Positions 26,463 to 35,594 of a stretch of DNA of 64,000 nucleotides are shown here, in pieces. The notes beneath the pieces were generated by a model. That model saw only the letters and a program-made list of their open reading frames with translations, did not search any database and was not told the DNA's origin. Position 1 is the first letter of the stretch, and each line of letters begins with the position of its first letter. Source of the stretch: Micromonospora tulbaghiae (lineage in GTDB: Bacteria; Actinomycetota; Actinomycetes; Mycobacteriales; Micromonosporaceae); the NCBI RefSeq assembly GCF_900091605.1, contig NZ_FMCQ01000001.1, positions 248,001 through 312,000 on the forward strand, given 5' to 3'. The position numbers and the translations under genes are program-made.

Positions 26463-27224
26463 GTGAGCGTGCTGCAACGCTTCGAGAAGCGTCTGGAAGG
26501 CCTGGTCGAGGGGGCCTTCGCCAAGGTCTTCAAAGGGGTGGTCCACCCCGTGGAGATCCTCAACGCCATGCAGCGGGAGGCCGAGGCGCACAAGGCGATC
26601 CTGGCCGGTGGGCGCACCCTTGTGCCCAACCGCTACGTGATCGATCTCTCGCCATACGACCACAGTCGGCTGGCGCCGTACGCTGCGGCGCTGGCCCAGG
26701 AGCTGGCCCAGTCGCAGGCCGAGTTCATCGGCGAGCAGGCGTGGACGGTCTACGGCGACGTGATCGTCGAGGTCGAACGCGGTGAGGGCCTGGACACCGG
26801 CATGTTCCGGGTCACCGCCGAGGTCTACACCGGTGGGGACGTCGCCCCGGTCTCCGCGCCCGGCGGCTACGACGCCGGCCCGGCGTACCCGGCGTACGAC
26901 CAGGGTGGCGGCTACGGCCCTCCGCCCGGTCACGGTGGCGGCCGCAACGTCCGCCTGGTCTCCGGCGACGGCCGCACCTACCCGCTCCAGATGGGCTCGA
27001 CGGTGATCGGCCGCGGCGACCAGGCCAACCTGCGCCTGCCCGACGTCGGCATCTCCCGGCGCCACGCCCGGCTGGACTTCGACGGCGGCCAGGTGGTGCT
27101 GACCGACCTGGGCTCCACCAACGGCACGATGGTCAACGGCCAGCGGGTCTCGGCGGTCGCCCTCAACCCCGGCGACATGATCCAGCTCGGCACCACGACG
27201 CTGACCTTCCGCGTGGACGGCTGA
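26463..27224 (+). CDS. fhaA: FHA-domain protein FhaA
   Basis: 253 residues. N-terminal DUF3662 domain (VLQRFEKRLEGLVEGAFAKVFKG ... PVEILNAMQREAE, about 1-125), a Gly/Tyr/Pro linker, then a C-terminal FHA domain with the phosphothreonine-binding residues in STVIGRGDQANLRLPD, ISRRHARL and DLGSTNGTMVNG (about 178-245). FhaA binds phosphorylated PknB targets such as MviN and restrains peptidoglycan synthesis in mycobacteria. GAGGAGGAG precedes the GTG. The linker is shorter than in M. tuberculosis FhaA. First gene of a co-directional seven-gene operon ending at pknB. Confidence 0.95.
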   Translation: MSVLQRFEKRLEGLVEGAFAKVFKGVVHPVEILNAMQREAEAHKAILAGGRTLVPNRYVIDLSPYDHSRLAPYAAALAQELAQSQAEFIGEQAWTVYGDVIVEVERGEGLDTGMFRVTAEVYTGGDVAPVSAPGGYDAGPAYPAYDQGGGYGPPPGHGGGRNVRLVSGDGRTYPLQMGSTVIGRGDQANLRLPDVGISRRHARLDFDGGQVVLTDLGSTNGTMVNGQRVSAVALNPGDMIQLGTTTLTFRVDG

Positions 27225-27230
27225 CCCGCG

Positions 27231-27716
27231 TTGCCGGAACTCGTCATCACCGTCGCCCGGTTCGGGTTCCTGATCCTGCTGTGGATCTTCGTGTTCACGG
27301 TGGTCGGCGTGATCCGCCGGGACCTCTTCGCCGGCGCCAGGTCGGGCCGGCTCGTGGCCGCGCCGCGGGGGATCGGCGCGTCGACCGGGCAGCCGGGGAA
27401 GCCGGCGAAGGCCAAGCGCGGCCGGGCCGCCCACCAGCTCGTGGTCACCGCCGGTCAGCTCGCCGGTACCCGGATCACGCTCGGGGAGGCCCAGATCACC
27501 ATCGGCCGCGCCGAGGACTCGACCCTGGTGATCACCGACGACTACGCCTCGGCGCGACACGCCCGGCTGTTGCCCCGCGACGGGCAGTGGTACGTCGAGG
27601 ACCTCGGATCGACTAACGGCACCTATCTCGATCGCGCTAAGGTCACCGGACCAACCCCCGTCCCCCTCGGCGTGCCGATCCGGATCGGCCGCACTTCCCT
27701 CGAATTACGGCCATGA
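27231..27716 (+). CDS. fhaB: FHA-domain membrane protein FhaB (FipA)
   Basis: 161 residues from a TTG 6 bp after fhaA. One N-terminal membrane helix (VARFGFLILLWIFVFTVVGVI, about 8-28), a basic linker rich in Lys/Arg, and a C-terminal FHA domain: QITIGRAEDSTLVITDD, ASARHARL and DLGSTNGTYLDR. In mycobacteria this protein is phosphorylated by the neighbouring kinases and links FtsZ with FtsQ under stress. No other start gives the complete helix. Its TGA overlaps the ATG of pstP. Confidence 0.93.
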   Translation: MPELVITVARFGFLILLWIFVFTVVGVIRRDLFAGARSGRLVAAPRGIGASTGQPGKPAKAKRGRAAHQLVVTAGQLAGTRITLGEAQITIGRAEDSTLVITDDYASARHARLLPRDGQWYVEDLGSTNGTYLDRAKVTGPTPVPLGVPIRIGRTSLELRP

Positions 27717-29155
27717 CTCTGACCCTGCGCTACGCGGCCCACAGCGACCGCGGTCTGATCCGAGACGGCAATCAAGATTCCGTCTACGCCGGACCGCGGC
27801 TGCTCGCCGTGGCCGACGGCATGGGCGGCATGGCCGCCGGTGACGTCGCCAGCAACATCGTCATCGGTGCCATGGCGCCACTCGACGAGGACGTCCCCGG
27901 TGACGCCCTGGTCGACGCGCTCCGCTCCGCCGTGGGCACCGCCAACCAGCAGCTCCGCGACACCGTGGACGCCAACCCGCAGCTGGAGGGGATGGGCACG
28001 ACGCTCACCGCGACCCTCTTCTCCGGCAGCAAGCTCGGCATGGTCCACATCGGTGACTCGCGGGCCTATCTCCTGCGCAACGGCGAGTTCGCGCAGATCA
28101 CCAAGGACGACACATACGTCCAGATGCTCGTCGACGAGGGCCGGATCAGCGCGGAGGAGGCGAGCAGCCACCCCCAGCGCTCGCTGCTCACCCGGGCGCT
28201 CGACGGCCGCGACATCGACCCGGAGTACAGCGTCCGCCAGGTGCTGCCCGGCGACCGCTACCTGATCTGCTCCGACGGGCTCTCCGGCGTGGTCAGCGCG
28301 GAGACCATCGCGGACACCATGCGGGAGTACCCCGACCCGCAGCGGTGCGTGGAACGCCTGGTGCAGCTCGCGCTGCGCGGCGGCGGCCCGGACAACATCA
28401 CCGTGATCATCGCCGACGCCACCGACCAGGACATCGTCGAGGCGTCCCCGATCGTCGGCGGCGCCGCCGCCCGCGACCGGGGCATGGCGACCTCCGCCGA
28501 CGACTCCACCCCGGCGGCGCGCGCCTCGGCGCTGTCCGCCCCCCGGCCGCCCGCGCCCGAGGAACCGGTGGACAACCGCGACGACGAGCCCGAGCGGCGT
28601 CGCCGCCGGCCGCTGCGTACCGCCGCCATGGTGCTGGCGCTCGCGGTGATCGTCGGCGGTGGCGCGTTCGGCGGGTGGACGTACACCCAGCGGCAGTACT
28701 ACGTCGGTGCCACCGACGACGGCCAGCTCGCGGTCTTCCGCGGGGTGCCCGGCCAGGTCGCCGGGCTGGACCTGTCGAACGTGCACGAGCGCAGTGAGGC
28801 CCGGCTCGACGACCTCACACTCGCCGCCCAGGAGCGGGTGAAGCAGGGCATCCAGGCCCGCAACGAGCCGGACGCGGAGCGCCGGCTCGCGGAGCTGACC
28901 AGCGAGGACCCGGCGAACCCGAACCTCAAGCCGCTCTGCCCGCCCGACCCGTCGCCCGGTGTGACCAGCCCGACCCCGGTGACGACGACGGGCGCGCTGA
29001 ACCCGCAGGCCAGCGGCAGCCCCACACCGTCCGCGCCGCCCGCCGGCTCGCCGACCCCCGGCGCGCCGTCGCCGACGTCGACCATCACGCCCGACGCCGT
29101 ACCCTCCGACACCGTTCCGCCGGCCGACCCGGCGGGTTGCCGGTCGCCGGAGTGA
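27713..29155 (+). CDS. pstP: PP2C-type Ser/Thr phosphatase PstP
   Basis: 480 residues. Cytoplasmic PP2C domain (about 1-240) with all metal-binding motifs: IRDGNQDSVYAG, VADGMGGMAAGD, GMGTTLT, HIGDSRAYLLRNG, CSDGLSG and GGPDNITVII. A membrane helix follows (AAMVLALAVIVGGGAFGGW, about 303-322), then a 150-residue extracellular part ending in a Pro/Thr/Ser-rich tail. It removes phosphates from PknA/PknB and their targets. ATGA overlap with fhaB. The extracellular segment matches the PstP layout of other actinobacteria. Its catalytic domain is the closest visible relative of the phosphatase half of the MerR-PP2C protein at 59291. Confidence 0.96.
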   Translation: MTLTLRYAAHSDRGLIRDGNQDSVYAGPRLLAVADGMGGMAAGDVASNIVIGAMAPLDEDVPGDALVDALRSAVGTANQQLRDTVDANPQLEGMGTTLTATLFSGSKLGMVHIGDSRAYLLRNGEFAQITKDDTYVQMLVDEGRISAEEASSHPQRSLLTRALDGRDIDPEYSVRQVLPGDRYLICSDGLSGVVSAETIADTMREYPDPQRCVERLVQLALRGGGPDNITVIIADATDQDIVEASPIVGGAAARDRGMATSADDSTPAARASALSAPRPPAPEEPVDNRDDEPERRRRRPLRTAAMVLALAVIVGGGAFGGWTYTQRQYYVGATDDGQLAVFRGVPGQVAGLDLSNVHERSEARLDDLTLAAQERVKQGIQARNEPDAERRLAELTSEDPANPNLKPLCPPDPSPGVTSPTPVTTTGALNPQASGSPTPSAPPAGSPTPGAPSPTSTITPDAVPSDTVPPADPAGCRSPE

Positions 29156-29183
29156 GTGCCGGCTCGATCCCGAGGACGTATCC

Positions 29184-30677
29184 GTGACCGCAGCCGCCGT
29201 ACCGGCCGCCTCGCCCGCTTCGACGGGCGAGCAGTCCGGCGTACGCCTGGCCCGGTCCCGGCGTAACGCCGAGCTGTCCCTGCTCCTGCTCGCCATGGTG
29301 CTCGTGGCGGCGTACGCGGCGATGGTCGAGGCGAAGGCGCTGGACACGATCACGCCCGACTTCTGGATCCCGGCCGCCGCGCTGGGGCTGGTCTTCCTCG
29401 GCCTGCACCTGGTGATCCGCTGGCTGGCGCCGTACGCCGATCCGGCGCTGCTGCCCGCGGTGGCGCTGCTCAACGGCATCGGTGTCGGCTTCCTGCGGCG
29501 GTACGACCTGGCCAAGGCCACGCCCGCCGAGCGGGAGGACCTGGCCGTCTTCGCCGGTACGGGCGGCCGGCAGCTCGCCTGGACGCTGCTCGCGGTGATG
29601 CTGGCAGCCGCGCTACTGGCGATCCTGCGCGACCACCGCTCGCTGTCCCGGTACGCGTACACGCTGGGCCTGGCCGGCATCGTGCTGGTGATGATCCCGG
29701 CGGTGCTGCCGAGCCGGTTCTCCGAGATCAACGGCGCCAAGCTGTGGATCAAGTTCGGCTCGTTCTTCTCCATCCAGCCGGGTGAGTTCGCCAAGCTGGC
29801 CCTGCTCACGTTCTTCGCCTACTACCTGGTGCGCAAGCGGGAGGTGCTCTCGCTCGCCAGCCGGCGGGTGCTCGGCATCGACTTCCCGCGCGGGCGTGAC
29901 CTCGGCCCGGTCCTCGTGGTCTGGCTGATCAGCCTCCTGGTCCTGATCTTCGAGAAGGACCTGGGCACCTCGCTGCTCTACTTCGGCATGTTCGTGGTGA
30001 CGCTCTACATCGCCACCGAGCGGGTGAGCTGGCTGCTCATCGGCCTGATCCTGTTCTTCGGCGGCGCCTACCTGGCGTACCTGCTGGGCAGCACCGTCGG
30101 CGGCCCGTTCGCGAACTTCTACGACCGGGCGCAGATCTGGCTGGACCCGTTCGCCGAGCCGTACGACAGGGGTTACCAGCTGGTGCAGGGCCTGCTCACG
30201 CTCGGCACGGGCGGCCTGTTCGGTGCCGGGCCGGGCGGCGGGCAGCCGGCGCTGCTGCCCGAGGTGCAGACCGACTTCATCTTCGCCGGCATCGGTGAGG
30301 AGATCGGCCTGTTCGGTCTCTCCGCGCTGCTGGTGATCTACCTGCTGATCGTGGAGCGGGGCCTGCGCGCCGCGCTGGCGGTACGGGACTCGTTCGGCAA
30401 GCTGCTCGCCGGTGGTCTGGCGTTCACGCTGGGCCTTCAGGTCTTCGTCATCGTCGGCGGCATCAGCAAGCTCATCCCGCTGACCGGTCAGACCACCCCG
30501 TTCCTGTCCGCCGGTGGCTCCTCGCTGATGGCGAACTGGCTGCTGATCGCGCTGCTGCTGCGGGTCTCCGACGGCGCCCGCCGCCCGGTGACCGGCGCCG
30601 GTGGCCCGGCCGCCCGGCCGGCCGGTGGCCCGCCCGAGCAGTTGCACGGCGCCCCGACGGAGGTGATCCGGCCGTGA
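29184..30677 (+). CDS. rodA: SEDS peptidoglycan glycosyltransferase RodA/FtsW type
   Basis: 497 residues with about 12 membrane helices. Polymerises lipid II in partnership with a class B PBP. Conserved stretches: GAKLWIKFGSFFSIQPGEFAK (about 182-202), EKDLGTSLLYFGMF (about 260-273, contains the catalytic Asp region), GRGYQLVQG-like YDRGYQLVQGLLTLGTGGLFG, and the C-terminal LPLTGQTTPFLSAGGSS-type LIPLTGQTTPFLSAGGSSL. The GTG start at 29184 follows pstP by 28 bp. Its stop overlaps the GTG of pbpA, its likely partner. Confidence 0.96.
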   Translation: MTAAAVPAASPASTGEQSGVRLARSRRNAELSLLLLAMVLVAAYAAMVEAKALDTITPDFWIPAAALGLVFLGLHLVIRWLAPYADPALLPAVALLNGIGVGFLRRYDLAKATPAEREDLAVFAGTGGRQLAWTLLAVMLAAALLAILRDHRSLSRYAYTLGLAGIVLVMIPAVLPSRFSEINGAKLWIKFGSFFSIQPGEFAKLALLTFFAYYLVRKREVLSLASRRVLGIDFPRGRDLGPVLVVWLISLLVLIFEKDLGTSLLYFGMFVVTLYIATERVSWLLIGLILFFGGAYLAYLLGSTVGGPFANFYDRAQIWLDPFAEPYDRGYQLVQGLLTLGTGGLFGAGPGGGQPALLPEVQTDFIFAGIGEEIGLFGLSALLVIYLLIVERGLRAALAVRDSFGKLLAGGLAFTLGLQVFVIVGGISKLIPLTGQTTPFLSAGGSSLMANWLLIALLLRVSDGARRPVTGAGGPAARPAGGPPEQLHGAPTEVIRP

Positions 30678-32182
30678 ACGCCCCCCTGCGCCGCGTCGGC
30701 GTGGTCGTGATGGTCCTGTTCGGGCTGCTTTTCGCGAACCTGAACTGGATCCAGGCCTACAAGGCCGACGAGTACCGCAACAGCGACTACAACGGCCGGG
30801 TCCAGGTCGCCGAGTACGACCGCAAGCGCGGCAACATCGAGGTCGGCGGCACCGCGTACGCGCTGAGCAAGGAGACCGGCGGTGAGCTGAAGTACCAGCG
30901 CACCTACCCGGGCGGCGAGATGTACGCGCACGTGCTCGGCTGGAAGCCGGTCAACGGCAGCGCGAGCGGCATCGAGCGGGTGGAGAACGACTTCCTGGCC
31001 GGCACCAGCGACGCGCTCATCGCCAGCCGGATCAAGGACATGTTCACCGGTGACGAGACCGGTGGCGGCAACGTGCTGCTGACGCTCTCCAAGCGGGCCC
31101 AGGAGACGGCGTACAAGCAGCTCAACGACAACCAGGTCGGCGCGACCAAGGGCGCGGCCATCGCGATCGACCCGCGTACCGGCGCGGTGCAGGCGCTCGT
31201 CTCCATGCCGAGCTTCGACCCGAACCCGCTGGCGAGTCACAACAGCACCGAGGCGGACCGGGCGTACAACACGCTGGAGAAGGACAAGGGCCGGCCGCTG
31301 GCGAACCGGGCGCTGTCCGAGACGCTGCCGCCGGGCTCCACCTTCAAGGTCATCATGGCGGCGGCGGCGCTGGAGAACGGCGTCGGGCAGCAGACCCGCA
31401 TCCCGGCCGGTTCCAGCTACACCGCGCCCGGCGCCGGCCAGCCCATCCGCAACGCCGCGCCGTCGATCTGCCCCGAGTCGCAGGTGACGCTGCGGGAGGC
31501 GGTGACCGAGTCCTGCAACACCGGCTTCGCCCAGCTCGGCGTGCGCCTCGGCTCGGACAAGGTCAAGGAGAAGGCGAAGCAGTTCGGCTTCGAGCAGGAG
31601 GACCTCAACGTCGGCCAGCTCGGCGAGGGCGGCCTGCCGGTGGCGGCCAGCCGCACCGGCGACATGCAGAACCCGGACGGCAGCACCGACCAGGCTGCGC
31701 TGGCGCAGTCGTCGATCGGCCAGAACAACGTGCGGATGACCCCGTTGCAGGGCGCGCTGATCGCCGCCGCCGTGGCCAACAAGGACGGCAAGCAGATGCG
31801 TCCGTACCTGGTCAAGCAGCTGCTCGGGCCGGACCGCACCACCGTCTACGACGCCGCCCAGCCGCGCGAGCTGCGGCGTCCGATCAGCGGCCAGGTCGCC
31901 GCCGACCTGCGCGACATGATGCAGAACGTGGTGAAGGAGGGCACCGGCCGCCGGGCTGCCATCGACGGCTTCGTGGTCGGCGGCAAGACCGGTACCGCCG
32001 AGTCCGGCCCGAACACCCCGGACCACGGCTGGTTCATCGGCTTCGCCCTGGACAAGGACGGCACGCCGCTCTCCGCGGTCTGCGTCGAGCTGGAGCAGGC
32101 GGGCAGCGGCGGCAGCGCCGAGGCGGCCCGCATCGCCGGCCGGATCATGGCGGCGGCCATCGCGGACTCCGGGAGGCGCTGA
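30674..32182 (+). CDS. pbpA: Class B penicillin-binding protein PbpA
   Basis: 502 residues. N-terminal signal anchor (VGVVVMVLFGLLFANLNWIQ), a dimerisation domain, then the transpeptidase domain with all three motifs: GSTFK (SxxK, Ser near 221), SCN near 280 and KTGTAES near 437. It crosslinks peptidoglycan and should pair with the RodA encoded just upstream (GTGA overlap). PbpA of mycobacteria is a substrate of PknB and required for septation. No PASTA domain, as expected for this class. Confidence 0.96.
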   Translation: MNAPLRRVGVVVMVLFGLLFANLNWIQAYKADEYRNSDYNGRVQVAEYDRKRGNIEVGGTAYALSKETGGELKYQRTYPGGEMYAHVLGWKPVNGSASGIERVENDFLAGTSDALIASRIKDMFTGDETGGGNVLLTLSKRAQETAYKQLNDNQVGATKGAAIAIDPRTGAVQALVSMPSFDPNPLASHNSTEADRAYNTLEKDKGRPLANRALSETLPPGSTFKVIMAAAALENGVGQQTRIPAGSSYTAPGAGQPIRNAAPSICPESQVTLREAVTESCNTGFAQLGVRLGSDKVKEKAKQFGFEQEDLNVGQLGEGGLPVAASRTGDMQNPDGSTDQAALAQSSIGQNNVRMTPLQGALIAAAVANKDGKQMRPYLVKQLLGPDRTTVYDAAQPRELRRPISGQVAADLRDMMQNVVKEGTGRRAAIDGFVVGGKTGTAESGPNTPDHGWFIGFALDKDGTPLSAVCVELEQAGSGGSAEAARIAGRIMAAAIADSGRR

Positions 32183-32183
32183 C

Positions 32184-33569
32184 GTGCTCGGCCCGGGAGT
32201 GAAGCTCGGCAACCGCTACCGCCTCGACGAGCGGATCGCCAGCGGTGGCATGGGCGACGTGTGGCGCGGCACCGACCAGGTGCTGGGCCGTACTGTCGCG
32301 GTCAAGAGCCTGCTCCCGGCGCTGCTGGACGAACCGGGCTTCGCCGAGCGGTTCCGCGGCGAGGCCCGGACCATGGCCACCATCAACCACCCCGGCGTGG
32401 TCGACGTCTACGACTTCGGCAGCGACCAGCACATCGCGTTCCTGGTGATGGAGTACGTCGAGGGCGACGCGCTCTCCGCCACGCTCAGCCGCGTGGGCCG
32501 GCTGACCCCGGCCCGTACGATGGCGTTGCTGGCGCAGGCCGCGGACGCGTTGCACGCGGCGCACGAGAAGGGCATCGTGCACCGGGACGTGAAGCCCGGC
32601 AACCTGCTGGTCCGGCCGAACGGCACGCTCGTGCTCACCGACTTCGGCATCGCCCGCTCCGACCTGGTCGGCCAGCTCACCGCCGCCGGCTCGGTGCTCG
32701 GCACCGCCTCGTACATCTCGCCGGAGCAGGCCACCGGCGCGGTCGCCACCCCCGCCTCGGACGTCTACGCGCTGGGCGTAGTCGCGTACCAGTGCCTGGC
32801 CGGCCGCCGCCCGTTCGAGGGTGACAACCCCCTCGAAATCGCCATGAAGCACGTGCGGGACGCTCCGCGGGCGCTTCCGCCCGACATCCCACCGCAGGTC
32901 CGCGCGATCGTGGAGCGGGCCATGGCGAAGGACCCGGCCGCGCGCTGGCCGAGCGCCGCCGCGCTGGCGAGCATCGCCCGGCAGGCCAAGCTCGCGCTCT
33001 CCCAGGCGGCACGCGCCGGGCACCCGATCTCCGGCGTACCCGCCTCGCCGGCCGCGCCGGTCGCGCGGGCGCAGGTGCCGACCGCCGTGCCGCGTCCGCA
33101 GCCGCCGGCCGCCGCCCCGCGTCCGCAGCCCCGGCCGCCCGTGTCCCCGGCCCACCCGCCGTTCGCCGCGCCGCGCCCGGCAGTGGTCGCGCACCCCGCC
33201 CCGCAGCCCCGCCCGCCGGTGGCGCCGCGCGGCGCGGCCCCCGTCCCGCAGCCACGCCCCGTGCCCCAGCACAACCCCCTGGGGTACGCACGACCGCCCG
33301 CCGCCGCACCGCCCCGGCGCTCCCGGTCCGGGCTGTGGACGACCGCGATCGTGGTGGCCGTACTGGTCATCCTCTGCTCGGGCGTGATTTCGTTCCTGTA
33401 CCGGAAATACGGTGCTACCGCATCCGCTCCGGCGAGTGTGAGCGTGACCTCCGGCGCGGTGCAGCCGTACGGAGGCGACTATCCGGTCCGCACGTCGTAC
33501 CGTCGTGAGGTACGCCTCCTGCCGGCCGGCGGCGGTACGACGACGAGCGAAGGACGAGAGACGCGATGA
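32184..33569 (+). CDS. pknA: Ser/Thr protein kinase PknA
   Basis: 461 residues. Hanks-type kinase domain about 8-270: glycine loop ASGGMGDVWRG, VAVKSLLP (catalytic Lys near 40), catalytic loop HRDVKPGNLL (Asp near 134), DFGIARSD and APE-equivalent SPEQATG. A Pro/Ala/Arg-rich linker (about 285-375) leads to one membrane helix (TAIVVAVLVILCSGVISFLY) and a short extracellular tail without PASTA domains, as in M. tuberculosis PknA. Starts 1 bp after the pbpA stop; its end overlaps pknB by 4 bp. Regulates growth and septum placement together with PknB. Confidence 0.95.
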   Translation: MLGPGVKLGNRYRLDERIASGGMGDVWRGTDQVLGRTVAVKSLLPALLDEPGFAERFRGEARTMATINHPGVVDVYDFGSDQHIAFLVMEYVEGDALSATLSRVGRLTPARTMALLAQAADALHAAHEKGIVHRDVKPGNLLVRPNGTLVLTDFGIARSDLVGQLTAAGSVLGTASYISPEQATGAVATPASDVYALGVVAYQCLAGRRPFEGDNPLEIAMKHVRDAPRALPPDIPPQVRAIVERAMAKDPAARWPSAAALASIARQAKLALSQAARAGHPISGVPASPAAPVARAQVPTAVPRPQPPAAAPRPQPRPPVSPAHPPFAAPRPAVVAHPAPQPRPPVAPRGAAPVPQPRPVPQHNPLGYARPPAAAPPRRSRSGLWTTAIVVAVLVILCSGVISFLYRKYGATASAPASVSVTSGAVQPYGGDYPVRTSYRREVRLLPAGGGTTTSEGRETR

Positions 33570-35404
33570 CAGCGCAGGCCCGCCTGCTCGGTGGCAGGTA
33601 TCAGGTCGGCGAGCTGCTGGGCTACGGCGGCATGGCCGAGGTGCACCGCGGCCGTGACCTCCGGCTCGGGCGGGATGTCGCGATCAAGATGCTCCGTACC
33701 GATCTGGCCCGGGATGCCACCTTCCAGATGCGGTTCCGCCGCGAAGCGCAGAACGCCGCCTCGCTCAACCACCCGGCCATCGTCGCCGTCTACGACACCG
33801 GCGAGGAGACCGCGCCCACGGGCGAGACCCTGCCGTTCATCGTGATGGAGTTCGTCAACGGCCGGACCCTCAAGGAGGTTCTCGGCGTCGAGGGGCGGCT
33901 CCAGCCGCGCCGGGCGCTGGAGATCTGCGCCGACATGTGCGCCGCGCTGGAGTTCAGCCACCGGCACGGGATCATCCACCGGGACATCAAGCCCGGGAAC
34001 GTGATGCTCACCCAGACCGGCCAGGTCAAGGTGATGGACTTCGGCATCGCCCGGGCGCTGGCCAGCGGCGCCACCACGATGACGCAGACCAGCGCGGTCA
34101 TCGGCACCGCGCAGTACCTCTCCCCCGAGCAGGCGCGCGGCGAGGCGGTCGACGCCCGCTCCGACGTCTACGCCGCCGGCTGCGTGCTGTTCGAGCTGCT
34201 CTGTGGCCACCCGCCGTTCGTCGGGGACAGCCCGGTCAGCGTCGCGTACCAGCACGTACGGGAGCAGCCGCCGACACCGAGCACGATCAACCCGGACGTC
34301 AACCCCGCTGTCGACGCCATCGTGCTCAAGGCGCTGTCGAAGAACCCGCTCAACCGCTACCAGAGCGCCGGCGAGATGCGGGCGGACCTGCTCCGCGCCG
34401 CCGCCGGCCGGCCGGTGCTCGCCACCCCGGTGATGCCGGCCGACGAGACCATGCCGATGGGCGCCGCCGCGGGTGGCGGCTACCACCAGGCGCAGCAGAC
34501 CCAGATGATGGGCCCGCAGACCCGCCAGCAGCCGGTGGCGCGGGTCGGCGATCCGGGCAAGCGCAAGAGCTCGTCCTGGGTGATCGCCGCGTTCGCCGCG
34601 CTCGGCGTGCTCGCGGTGATCGCGCTCGGCACCGCGCTCTGGCTCAACCAGGCCGGCAACGAGAAGGTGTCGGTGCCGCAGCTGGTGGGCCGTTCGCAGG
34701 CCGAGGCGCAGGCGGCGCTCACCCAGGCCGGGCTGCGGTTCACCGCCGGCGATCCGGTGCAGAACACCACGTGCGAGAAGGGCTCGGTGGTCGACCAGAG
34801 CCCGTCGTTCGGCCAGCGGGTGGAGAAGGACACCGAGGTCACCGTCAACGTCTGCACCGGCCCGGGCCAGGTCACCATCCCCACCGGCCTGAAGGGCAGC
34901 ACCAGGGACGCTGCGGAGACGCGTCTGCGCGAGCAGAAACTCGTTCCCGTGGTGGAGCTGGTGAACGACAGCGCGCCGAAGGACCAGGTCGTCTCCGTGT
35001 CGCCCAACGAGGGCAGCCCGGTCGCCGAGGGCAGCAAGGTGACACTCAAGGTCTCCCGGGGCAACGTCAGCGAGGTGCCGAACGTCCGCGGCTACACCGA
35101 GGACCAGGCGACGCAGCGGCTCAAGGAGGCCGGCTACGAGGTCCGGGTCCAGGAGGGCGACGAGGTCGACCCGGCCGAGGCGGGCAAGGTCAGCAGCCAG
35201 TCGCCCCGCGCCGGGACCAGCCTGGCCAAGGGCGAGCGGGTGACCATCCGGGTCGACGTGCCGCGCGAGGAGGAGCCCACGAGCCCGACGCCGAGCGTCA
35301 CCCCCAGCACGACGCCGAGCACGCCGGGCAACGGTGGTGGCGGCAACGGCGGCGGTAGCGGCTTCCCGTTCCCGACCATCGCGCCGACACGTACCGACCG
35401 CTGA
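33566..35404 (+). CDS. pknB: Ser/Thr protein kinase PknB with three PASTA domains
   Basis: 612 residues. Kinase domain about 10-275: GYGGMAEVHRG, VAIKML (Lys near 41), HRDIKPGNVML (Asp near 138), DFGIARAL, and an activation loop with several Thr (SGATTMTQTSAVIGTAQYLS). Juxtamembrane linker, one helix (WVIAAFAALGVLAVIALGTALW), then three PASTA domains beginning VSVPQLVGRS, VTIPTGLKGS and SEVPNVRGYT, and a Thr/Pro/Gly-rich end. Mycobacterial PknB has four PASTA domains, so one is missing here. It senses muropeptides/lipid II and controls cell-wall synthesis. A palindromic element lies between it and the convergent amidotransferase gene. Confidence 0.97.
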   Translation: MTAQARLLGGRYQVGELLGYGGMAEVHRGRDLRLGRDVAIKMLRTDLARDATFQMRFRREAQNAASLNHPAIVAVYDTGEETAPTGETLPFIVMEFVNGRTLKEVLGVEGRLQPRRALEICADMCAALEFSHRHGIIHRDIKPGNVMLTQTGQVKVMDFGIARALASGATTMTQTSAVIGTAQYLSPEQARGEAVDARSDVYAAGCVLFELLCGHPPFVGDSPVSVAYQHVREQPPTPSTINPDVNPAVDAIVLKALSKNPLNRYQSAGEMRADLLRAAAGRPVLATPVMPADETMPMGAAAGGGYHQAQQTQMMGPQTRQQPVARVGDPGKRKSSSWVIAAFAALGVLAVIALGTALWLNQAGNEKVSVPQLVGRSQAEAQAALTQAGLRFTAGDPVQNTTCEKGSVVDQSPSFGQRVEKDTEVTVNVCTGPGQVTIPTGLKGSTRDAAETRLREQKLVPVVELVNDSAPKDQVVSVSPNEGSPVAEGSKVTLKVSRGNVSEVPNVRGYTEDQATQRLKEAGYEVRVQEGDEVDPAEAGKVSSQSPRAGTSLAKGERVTIRVDVPREEEPTSPTPSVTPSTTPSTPGNGGGGNGGGSGFPFPTIAPTRTDR

Positions 35405-35482
35405 CCTTCACCTGACCGACCGACGCGGCGGCGTCCCCGATCCCGGGGCCGCCGCCGCGCTCGCATCTCCGCCCCGCTTCTC

Positions 35483-35547
35483 CCGTTGACCATGAAGTTA
35501 GCGGCACCGAGCGTCCGATTTGTCCCCGCCAACTTCATGATCGACGG
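35483..35547. repeat. Intergenic palindromic element, GATCATGAAGTT type
   Basis: Arms 35483-35504 and 35526-35547 pair at 19 of 22 positions, all three mismatches being G-U compatible; arm core GACCATGAAGTTAGCGG. Lies between convergent pknB and the amidotransferase gene, where it may help end transcription in both directions. Same layout as the elements at 419, 8296 and 17100. Confidence 0.85.
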
Positions 35548-35594
35548 AAGAAGGGGTGGGCGGGGCCGCGGGGAGGGGGGAGGCGCGGGGTGGG

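Noticed and set aside
27623-29809. 728-residue minus-strand frame
   Set aside because: Antisense of pstP and rodA, which are certain by motif.
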